The notes below the pieces were generated by a model. The model saw only the letters and a program-made list of their open reading frames with translations. It ran no database searches and had not been told where the DNA came from. From positions 1 to 64,000 of the forward strand of contig NZ_JAHXNL010000010.1 in the NCBI RefSeq assembly GCF_023148685.1: DNA of 64,000 bases. The letters are read 5' to 3'. The stretch comes from Georgenia sp. EYE_87. GTDB lineage: Bacteria; Actinomycetota; Actinomycetes; Actinomycetales; Actinomycetaceae. A program made the position numbers and the translations under genes. This document shows, in pieces, positions 57,532 to 64,000 of the stretch (its first letter is position 1; each line of letters starts with the position of its first letter).

Positions 57532-58836
57532 CTACTGACGGACCAGGATAGATCGGATCCTGTCGACGACAGTTCGCGCGGCGGCCCGGAACCGGCGGTC
57601 CAACGTCCCGTCGAGCAGGGCCAGCGCGTTGTCCAGGTCGGCCTGCAGTCGGGCTGTGTGCTCTGCCCCCGCGGCCAGCTCAGCCCGCAGCACGCGCTGC
57701 TCGGCGCCAAGGGCCCGCACCTGTGCCGTCAGGTCCCCGGTCCTGCGGTGAGCTTCCGCGAGCGCGACGTCGCGGTCGCGCACCACCGCCTCCTGCTGCT
57801 GCAGGAGGAAGGTTCTGACGGTGAGCGGGTCCTCCGCCGCGGGAAGAAGCTTCGGCTCTGCTGCGCCGTTCGTGGCGGTGGCCTGACCTTCGCCTCCCTC
57901 GTCCGTGCGCTCCTTCTGACCCCCCGCGAGGGCCGCGACACGGGCGAACGCCTCGTGCACCGCGTTCCTGTCGGCCGCGATCTGCGCTGAAAAGTCTGGG
58001 CGTTCCTCCTCCGTCTGCCGGACGAGGTCCTTCAGGGACGCGCCGTCGTGGAAGATGCGTTCGGACAGGCCGCGGTCGTCGAGGTAGTTGCGCACCTTGC
58101 GTTGGTCCGCCGTGATGAACGGCACGTTCTGGGAGTACGAGAAGATCGTGCCGTGCAGCGTCGAGACGACGACGTAGGACATCTGCCGCATGACGGCGTG
58201 CAGCTCGAGCGGGTCCAGCCGCGGCAGCACGACCGCGCGGGAGCGGTCGAAGGGGAGCGACTCCATGAAGCTGTCGTCGTAGTTGTAATGCGTGAAGGGG
58301 ATGAATACCTTCGGCCGGTCGATCGCGTCCACAATCTCGACCAGCTCGGGCACGAGGCGCAGGGTGTGGGGAACTACGTGGATGCCCACCGCCGGCTCGT
58401 CGTCCGGAAGTCCTTCGATCCTGAAGTCGGGCGACTCGAGCGTGGTGGTCGTGCACGGCAGCAGCTGGGCGTCCGGGACGGCGGAACGCAGCACGTCCAC
58501 CTCGCGCGAGGTGCGGGCGCTGACGAACTCGTAGTCGCGCAGGTACTCCAGCTGGTCCGCGTCGTCCCACACGCCGGCGGAGTTGAGGACGGCCGGGCCG
58601 GACGCGCGGAATCGGTCGTAGAAGGGGTCGCCCAGGGGCCGGATGAGGTCGCCCCCCCCGACGACGACCAGCCGGCCTCGCGTATCGACCTCCTCGAAGG
58701 GGGAGAGGACCTGCGTCGTGCCCACGCCGTGCCGGGCGAGCTCCTGGCCGACGGCGATACCGATGGCCCGATCACCCGTGTTGGGACTGACCGAGTCGTA
58801 CAAGGCACCGACGTCGGTGCCGCTCCTGGCTGGCAT
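57532..58836 (-). CDS. polysaccharide pyruvyl transferase with coiled-coil tail
   Basis: A 434-aa protein. Residues 1-310 match the polysaccharide pyruvyl transferase family (NTGDRAIGIAVGQEL at the start, VVVGGGDLIRP, STLHGTIFSYSQNVPFI), which adds ketal pyruvate from PEP to sugars and so adds negative charge. Residues about 345-415 form a coiled coil (AEAHRRTGDLTAQVRALGAE), ending in a basic helix. The coiled coil is not part of the usual family. It lies just upstream of wzm-wzt. See the methyltransferase opposite, which also has a coiled-coil tail. Confidence 0.82.
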   Translation of the reverse strand: MPARSGTDVGALYDSVSPNTGDRAIGIAVGQELARHGVGTTQVLSPFEEVDTRGRLVVVGGGDLIRPLGDPFYDRFRASGPAVLNSAGVWDDADQLEYLRDYEFVSARTSREVDVLRSAVPDAQLLPCTTTTLESPDFRIEGLPDDEPAVGIHVVPHTLRLVPELVEIVDAIDRPKVFIPFTHYNYDDSFMESLPFDRSRAVVLPRLDPLELHAVMRQMSYVVVSTLHGTIFSYSQNVPFITADQRKVRNYLDDRGLSERIFHDGASLKDLVRQTEEERPDFSAQIAADRNAVHEAFARVAALAGGQKERTDEGGEGQATATNGAAEPKLLPAAEDPLTVRTFLLQQQEAVVRDRDVALAEAHRRTGDLTAQVRALGAEQRVLRAELAAGAEHTARLQADLDNALALLDGTLDRRFRAAARTVVDRIRSILVRQ

Positions 58837-58905
58837 GGGTGAACGAGTCTCCTTCGTCGACTTCGGGTCGCGGCGTGGTCTTCGTGCGTGCGGCCTGACG
58901 CTGGC

Positions 58906-58911
58906 ATGCTA
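58906..58911 (-). promoter_or_regulatory. -10 box for the pyruvyltransferase-wzm-wzt unit
   Basis: TAGCAT on the minus strand lies about 70 nt before ATG 58836. AGGAGA precedes the ATG by 11 nt. Confidence 0.35.
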
Positions 58912-59031
58912 GGACACCGACGTCGTCGCGCCTCCGCGGCAGGGGGCTGCAGCCGTTCGTGGCGCCGTGCCCCGGAGCAAGCACCCGGAGCGCGATGCGA
59001 TGATGTGCCCATGCTGAGGAGAGGAACTCCA

Positions 59032-59985
59032 GTGCGGAAGGATCTGTCCGTTGCCGGACAGGCGCAGATCGTCGAGGCCGTAGGGGAGCGGCGTACCGTC
59101 CTCGACGTCGGCCGCACGCTCGGTCCCGAGGCGCTGATCCTGGCCGAGCGGGGCTGCGCCGTCACTGCGATCAGCACCGACCCGCGGGTGGACGGGGAGC
59201 CGGCGTCCTACCTCGCACGGACGGTCGTCGCGCAGGACAGGCCGTTCGACCCCGCCGCCGTGCTGGACGAGAACGACATGTTCGACGTCGTCGTCCTCGG
59301 CGAGGAGCTGGCGCGCTCGGAGGATCCGGTCGCGCTGCTCAGGGCAGTGCAGCCGCACCTCCGGCCGGACGGCGAGCTCATCCTCTCCGCGCCCAACCTC
59401 ACACACGGATCGGTACGGCTGGCCGCGCTGGCCGGGCGATGGGACCCCGCCAGAGGCCCGGTCCGGAACCACTTCGCCCTCGGCACGCTGGCGAGGCTCG
59501 TCCAGGAGGCGGGCCTGGAGGTGGCGGCGGTACGCGCTACCGTGGCCGACGCGTTGGCGACGCCCTACGACGTACCCGACGACGTTCCGTCCGTCAGCGT
59601 GCAGTGGGTGCGCAACCAGCCTGAGGCGGCGTACTTCCACTACGTCCTATCGGCCCGGCGGCCGGCGAGCGGCCCGGTACCTCGGACGGAGATTCCGGAG
59701 GTGCTCGCCGACGGCGCTGTGCAGCCGGTCCAGGACCACCACGCCGAGGCTGTGGCTCGGGCCGAGGCACGCACGGACGACCTGCGTCACCGGGTCCTCA
59801 CGCAACGCGACCACATCATCGGCCTCGAGGCCACCGCGGCCAGGGCCACCGCGGAGCTCGCACGGGTGCGGCGCGAGGCCGAGCAGGAGATCGCTGAGCT
59901 CCGGGCCACCACGACCTGGCGGGCGGGGCGGCTGGCCGTCGCGCCGGTTGCGAAGGTGCGCAGTCTCCTGGGTGGCCGCCCATGA
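59032..59985 (+). CDS. SAM-dependent methyltransferase with coiled-coil tail
   Basis: A 317-aa class I methyltransferase. Motif I is VLDVGRTLGPEAL (a DxGxxxG variant), strand 2 ends ISTDP, and LRPDGELILSAPNLTH is motif III-like. Residues about 240-300 are a coiled coil (ARTDDLRHRVLTQRDHI, RREAEQEIAELRA), followed by the TTTWRAGRLAVAPV tail seen in many glycan-modifying enzymes. GTG 59032 has AGGAGAGGAA upstream; ATG 59011 is an alternative. It is coupled to the next gene (ATGA). A role in capping a polysaccharide chain, like WbdD, is inference from architecture and from Wzt's glycan-binding domain. Confidence 0.72.
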   Translation: MRKDLSVAGQAQIVEAVGERRTVLDVGRTLGPEALILAERGCAVTAISTDPRVDGEPASYLARTVVAQDRPFDPAAVLDENDMFDVVVLGEELARSEDPVALLRAVQPHLRPDGELILSAPNLTHGSVRLAALAGRWDPARGPVRNHFALGTLARLVQEAGLEVAAVRATVADALATPYDVPDDVPSVSVQWVRNQPEAAYFHYVLSARRPASGPVPRTEIPEVLADGAVQPVQDHHAEAVARAEARTDDLRHRVLTQRDHIIGLEATAARATAELARVRREAEQEIAELRATTTWRAGRLAVAPVAKVRSLLGGRP

Positions 59986-61574
59986 CGGCCCCGATGTTCT
60001 CGGTCGTCACACCTGTCTACAACCCGCCGGTCGGGGCCCTTCGAGAGATGGTCGCCTCGGTCCTCGCACAGACGTACGGCTCGTTCGAGCTGATCCTGGT
60101 GGACGACTGCTCGCCCGACGCCGAGGTACGCACGGTGCTGCACGAGCTCGCCGCGGCGGATCGGCGGATCGTGCTGGTGGAGCGCGAGAAGAACGGCGGC
60201 ATCGTCGCCGCGTCGAACACGGCGCTGGAGCAGGTGCGCGGCGAGTTCGTGGTCCTGGTGGACCACGACGACCTGATCGAGCCCCAGGCGCTCGCACGGG
60301 TTCGCGAGCGGCTCGACGCCGAGCCGGAGATCGACTACCTCTACACCAACGAGGACAAGGTCGACGACGCCGGCAGGCGGTTCGACGTCTTCCTGAAGCC
60401 CGACTGGTCGCCCGAACGGCTGCGTGGGCAGATGTACACGTCGCACCTGTCGGTGCTGCGGACCGAGCTCGTGCGTGCCGTCGGCGGGTTCCGGCCCGGC
60501 TTCGAGGGTTCCCAAGACCACGACCTGGTGCTTCGGGTGGTCGAACGGGCACGACAGGTCGCGCACGTCCCCGAGGTGCTGTACCACTGGCGCGCCCACC
60601 CCGGGTCGACGGCGGCGAACTATCAGGAGAAGTCTTACGCATGGCTCGCCGGGCAGCGGGCCGTGCAGGACCACGTCGACCGGGTGGGGATTCGCGCGAC
60701 GGTCGAGCTCGGAGAGCTCCCCGGCACCTACCGGCTCGACCGGCGGGCGCCGTCGGGTCTGAGCGTCAGCGTCGTCATCCCGACGAACGGCTCGGCCGGG
60801 ATGGTGTGGGGCGAGGAGCGGGTCTACGTCGTCGAGTGCGTCCGTTCGCTGCTCGAGCGGCTTGGCGGCGTCCATCTCGAGGTGGTCGTCGTCTACGACG
60901 AGCCGAGCACGCCCGGGGCGGTGCTCGAGGAGCTCGAGGAGATCGCCGGCGCCTCGCTGGTGCTGGTTCCCTACCGCCGCCCGTTCAACTTCTCGCAGAA
61001 GTGCAACGTCGGCTTCCTGGCGGCGACCGGTGACGTCGTCGTCCTTCTCAACGACGACCTCCAGGTCGTCTCGGACGGCTTCCTGGAGCAGCTCGTGGCG
61101 CCGCTGAGCGAGCCGGACGTCGGCATGACGGGGGCGCGGCTGCTCTTCGCGGACGGGACGCTCCAGCACGGAGGTCACCAGTACTCCCGCGGCGACATCA
61201 CGCATGTGTTCCTGGGGGCCGACGGCACGTGGGGCGGGCCCTTCTCGGAGCTGACGATCAACCGGGAGTGCTCCGGGCTCACCGCTGCCGCCGCCGCGCT
61301 GAGGCGCGAGGTGTTCGAGGAGGTGGGGGGCTTCTGCGAGGCGCTGCCGGGCAACTTCAACGACGTCGACCTCTCGCGCAAGGTGGGCAGCGCCGGCTAC
61401 CGCATGGTGTGGGTCGCGGGCGCCAGTGCGTACCACTTCGAGTCCCGCACGCGCGAACCGAGCGTGCGCAGGTGGGAGTACGAGAACCTGCTCGCGAGGT
61501 GGGACTTTTCGGGCGACGACCGGTACATGCCCGTCTCCCTGACTGGAGCGTTCCGCGAGAGGATCGGGCGGTAG
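59982..61574 (+). CDS. glycosyltransferase with two tandem GT2 domains
   Basis: A 530-aa protein with two GT-A units. Unit 1 (1-260) has FSVVTPVYNPPVGALREMV, VDDCSPDAE, VDHDDLIEP and SQDHDLVLRV. Unit 2 (265-530) has VSVVIPTNGSAG, NFSQKCNVGFLAATGD, LLNDDLQ and FNDVDLSRKVG. Such double transferases often build alternating linkages. ATG 59982 overlaps the methyltransferase stop; the next gene starts one base into its own stop. Sugars unknown. Confidence 0.87.
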   Translation: MTAPMFSVVTPVYNPPVGALREMVASVLAQTYGSFELILVDDCSPDAEVRTVLHELAAADRRIVLVEREKNGGIVAASNTALEQVRGEFVVLVDHDDLIEPQALARVRERLDAEPEIDYLYTNEDKVDDAGRRFDVFLKPDWSPERLRGQMYTSHLSVLRTELVRAVGGFRPGFEGSQDHDLVLRVVERARQVAHVPEVLYHWRAHPGSTAANYQEKSYAWLAGQRAVQDHVDRVGIRATVELGELPGTYRLDRRAPSGLSVSVVIPTNGSAGMVWGEERVYVVECVRSLLERLGGVHLEVVVVYDEPSTPGAVLEELEEIAGASLVLVPYRRPFNFSQKCNVGFLAATGDVVVLLNDDLQVVSDGFLEQLVAPLSEPDVGMTGARLLFADGTLQHGGHQYSRGDITHVFLGADGTWGGPFSELTINRECSGLTAAAAALRREVFEEVGGFCEALPGNFNDVDLSRKVGSAGYRMVWVAGASAYHFESRTREPSVRRWEYENLLARWDFSGDDRYMPVSLTGAFRERIGR

Positions 61575-62932
61575 TGGCCGCCGCCGTCCTGATCGCCACG
61601 CTGGACACCCTCGGTGACCGGATGGCGGGTCCCGCCATCCGTGCCTGGAAGATCGCCACGGCCCTGGCCGCCGAGAACGACGTTCACCTGGTGACGTTCG
61701 CCGCATGCGATCGCCGGGCGGAGCAGTTCACCGCACGGCACGTCTCCGTCCCCGAGTTCCGCGCCGAGGTCGAGGGCGCCGACGTCGTCATCATCCAGGG
61801 ATACCTGCTCCGCAACTTCCCATGGCTGGCGGCCTCGGAGAAGGTCATCGTCGTCGATCTCTACGACCCGTTCCACCTCGAGAGCCTCGAGGTCCTGCGG
61901 AACCACCCCGAGGAGGAACGGCGCGGCGCGATGGCCGGGGCTCTGGCGGAGCTCCACGCCCAGCTGCGGAGGGGCGACCTGTTCCTCTGCGCGTCGGAGA
62001 AGCAGCGGGACCTCTGGCTCGGGCACCTGGCGATCGCGGGCAGGATCACCCCGGCGACGTACGACGCCGACCCCTCCCTGCGGGAGCTCGTCACCGTGGT
62101 CCCCTTCGGGCTCGACCCGGAACTGCCCGTCCGGCGGGCGCATGGGATCAAGGGCGTGGTGCCAGGGGTCGGTCCCGAGGACCCCGTAGTCCTCTGGGGC
62201 GGCGGTGTGTACAACTGGTTCGACCCGCTGACGGTGATCGACGCGGTCGCGCGCGTGCGCGAGCGCGTGCCCGCCGTCCGACTGTACTTCCTCGGGATGA
62301 AGCACCCGAACCCCGACGTCCCCGAGATGGCGATGGCGGTCGCGGCGAGACGGCGCGCGGACGAGCTCGGGCTGACCGGCCGGCACGTCTTCTTCAACGA
62401 GGAGTGGGTGCCCTACGAGCGGCGCGCCGACTACCTGCTGGACGCCGATGTCGCTGTGAGCGCCCACTTCGACCAGATCGAGACGGCCTTCAGCTTTCGC
62501 ACGCGGATGCTGGACTACCTGTGGGCCGCACGGCCGATCGTCTGCACGGCGGGTGACACGTTCGGCGATCTGGTCGACGCCGAGGGCCTCGGAGCCTCCG
62601 TCGAGGCGGGCGACGTCGTCGGCCTCGCGGCGGCCCTCGAACGTCTGCTCACCGAGCCCGCGGCATGGCACCGTGCGCACGAGAATGCGCGGCGGGTTGC
62701 CGAGAACTACACGTGGCACGTGGCGCTGGCGCCGCTCGTCGAGTTCTGCCGCGCGCCGCGGCGGGCGCGGGACGCCGGGCAGCCGTCGCTCGCGCCGGTG
62801 ACCGGGACGAGGACCGGTGCCCTCCTCCGCCGGACGCGCTCGGACGTGGCGGCCACCGTGCGGCACCTGCGCACGGGCGGGCCGCGTGCCGTCGCCAGCC
62901 GGATCGCCTGGCGACTCGGACGCTCCTCGTGA
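61574..62932 (+). CDS. GT4-like glycosyltransferase
   Basis: A 452-aa GT-B protein. LIATLDTLGDRMAGPAIRAW opens the N-domain, with VDLYDPFHLESLEVL, LCASEKQRDLWLGHL, VVLWGGGVYNWFDPLTVIDA, and SFRTRMLDYLWAARPIVCTAGDT (the donor side) following. This is the long form found in O-antigen clusters with double GT2 partners. GTG 61574 shares a base with the previous TAG stop. The final 50 residues are basic. It is coupled to the next gene (GTGA). Confidence 0.83.
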   Translation: MAAAVLIATLDTLGDRMAGPAIRAWKIATALAAENDVHLVTFAACDRRAEQFTARHVSVPEFRAEVEGADVVIIQGYLLRNFPWLAASEKVIVVDLYDPFHLESLEVLRNHPEEERRGAMAGALAELHAQLRRGDLFLCASEKQRDLWLGHLAIAGRITPATYDADPSLRELVTVVPFGLDPELPVRRAHGIKGVVPGVGPEDPVVLWGGGVYNWFDPLTVIDAVARVRERVPAVRLYFLGMKHPNPDVPEMAMAVAARRRADELGLTGRHVFFNEEWVPYERRADYLLDADVAVSAHFDQIETAFSFRTRMLDYLWAARPIVCTAGDTFGDLVDAEGLGASVEAGDVVGLAAALERLLTEPAAWHRAHENARRVAENYTWHVALAPLVEFCRAPRRARDAGQPSLAPVTGTRTGALLRRTRSDVAATVRHLRTGGPRAVASRIAWRLGRSS

Positions 62933-64000
62933 GTCGGCGTGGCGAGCGTCGCCAACCTGCCCGTCGTCCGCTCAGCGCTCTCACGGCGTGGCTCGCGCCC
63001 GTCCTGCTGCTGCTCGTCCTGGTGGGACCGGCTTTGGCCGGGCAGCAGGTGTTTGCGGCGGGCGACCTCATCGACCGCAACGCGGCCCCCTGGACCGAGT
63101 CGTCCACGGTGGAGGAGATCACCAACGTCTGCGTGTCCGACACCGTCGACTCCACGCTCCCGTCGGCGCTCGTCTTCCGTGACAGGGTGGCCGACGGGGA
63201 CGTCGCGCCGCTGTGGGACAACTCCGCGTCGGCCGGGGCGCTGCTCGGCGCGGCGCCGCCGCAGGGGACCTCCTCACCCATCTTCCTCGCCACGCTGCCG
63301 TTCTCGGACACCTCCTTCACCGCCTGGATGAAGGTGCTGGAGACCGCCGTCGTCCTGACTGGCACCGTCCTGTGGGCCCGCCGTCTCGGCCTGAGCTCGG
63401 CTGCGGGTGCGGTGGCTGGTGTCGTCTACGCGTTCGGCGGCTTCATGGTCATGTGGACTAACTGGCCCCAGTCACGCACCGCGGCGTTCCTGCCCCTGCT
63501 CTTCTGGGCGCTCGAGCGCATCGTCCAGGACCGCACCCTCCGCTCTGCGCTGCCGCTCCCGCTGGTGGTGGCGGCGCTGGTTCTCGGTGGGTTTCCCACC
63601 GTGGTGGTGTACGGCGTGTACTTCGCCGCCGTCTACGCCATGGTTCGGCTGGTGGCGGAGAACCGGCGTCGCGCACGCTCGCGCACCCTCGACGGCCCCG
63701 TCGACCGCCCCGGAGACGGCACCGGAGGCCGGGTCTGGCGCGACTGGCTGAAGCCGCCCGCCCTCGCCGCGGTCGGCGGAGGGCTCGGAGCGCTCCTCGT
63801 CGCCTTCCAGCTGGTGCCCTGGTTCAAGCAGCTCACCGCGACGGACCTCAGTTACCGCGAGAACATGTGGGCCGGCACGTTCAGCTGGGGCGAGTTCCTC
63901 ACTCTCGCCTACCCGCAGGCGCTCGGCACCTGCGCCTCGGACGCGCTGCGCTGGGGCTCGGTCATCCCGGTCGAGGGTGTCTCCTTCGTCGGCGCCGGGG
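62929..64000 (+). CDS. YfhO-like multi-pass membrane protein, 5' part
   Basis: The frame runs from GTG 62929 to the window edge (357 codons) without a stop. After a basic N-terminus there is a hydrophobic helix at about residues 19-38, an extracellular loop with APWTESSTVEEI and PLWDNSASAGALLGA, and several further helices (FGGFMVMWTNWPQSRTAAFL; LPLPLVVAALVLGGFPTVVV). These match the YfhO family, GT-C-like proteins that decorate wall polymers with sugars. GTGA overlap with the previous stop joins it to the methyltransferase operon. The C-terminus is outside the window. Confidence 0.75.
   Translation, partial: MSRRGERRQPARRPLSALTAWLAPVLLLLVLVGPALAGQQVFAAGDLIDRNAAPWTESSTVEEITNVCVSDTVDSTLPSALVFRDRVADGDVAPLWDNSASAGALLGAAPPQGTSSPIFLATLPFSDTSFTAWMKVLETAVVLTGTVLWARRLGLSSAAGAVAGVVYAFGGFMVMWTNWPQSRTAAFLPLLFWALERIVQDRTLRSALPLPLVVAALVLGGFPTVVVYGVYFAAVYAMVRLVAENRRRARSRTLDGPVDRPGDGTGGRVWRDWLKPPALAAVGGGLGALLVAFQLVPWFKQLTATDLSYRENMWAGTFSWGEFLTLAYPQALGTCASDALRWGSVIPVEGVSFVGAG

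Overview
The window is about 73% G+C, genes are packed tightly, and many starts are GTG. Several genes belong to families typical of Actinomycetota: WhiB, LytR-CpsA-Psr proteins, an acyl-CoA carboxylase epsilon subunit, a DUF222-type HNH tail and an iniBAC-like dynamin operon. I read it as the chromosome of a high-GC Gram-positive actinobacterium, plausibly Micrococcales, though the genus cannot be fixed by reading. No rRNA, tRNA, CRISPR array, insertion sequence or phage was recognised. At least thirteen genes have a TAnnnT -10 box only 6-8 nt before the start codon, so leaderless transcription appears common.

Region 1 (1-14145) holds housekeeping and envelope-stress genes. An HNH endonuclease tail is followed by an iniB-iniA-iniC-like operon (a very acidic repeat protein and two dynamin-like GTPases) with a hairpin between iniB and iniA. 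A convergent membrane protein and a DUF885 hydrolase come next, then the carboxylase pair accE-pccB divergent from birA, a class III nucleotide cyclase, and an OmpR-type two-component system.

Region 2 (14184-34815) mixes secreted proteins, purine genes and envelope genes. Two adjacent secreted proteins, and a third M23 peptidase further on, end in the same module: a YGFFL cap and exactly five GDW(N/D)GD repeats. Between them lie a GtrA protein, purK, an LtaS-like phosphoglycerol transferase on the opposite strand, purE, galE, a beta-carbonic anhydrase, whiB, an acyltransferase, a CoA-binding protein, a large membrane protein with a possible ten-codon leader peptide, a CAP-domain protein and two LytR-CpsA-Psr transferases.

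Region 3 (34803-64000) is a large cell-surface polysaccharide locus, still open at the right edge. It has homologues of all five enzymes for making UDP-2,3-diacetamido-2,3-dideoxymannuronic acid (wbpA, wbpB, wbpE, wbpD and a wecB/wbpI-type epimerase). It also has an asparagine-synthetase-like protein without the glutaminase cysteine, a Wzx flippase, a Wzm/Wzt ABC exporter, many glycosyltransferases, a pyruvyltransferase and a methyltransferase that both carry C-terminal coiled coils, DUF6541-type membrane proteins and a YfhO-like protein. With the LCP ligases, LtaS-like enzyme, galE and GtrA nearby, the window reads as a cell-wall glycopolymer factory. Having both Wzx and Wzm/Wzt suggests two polymers or two export stages.
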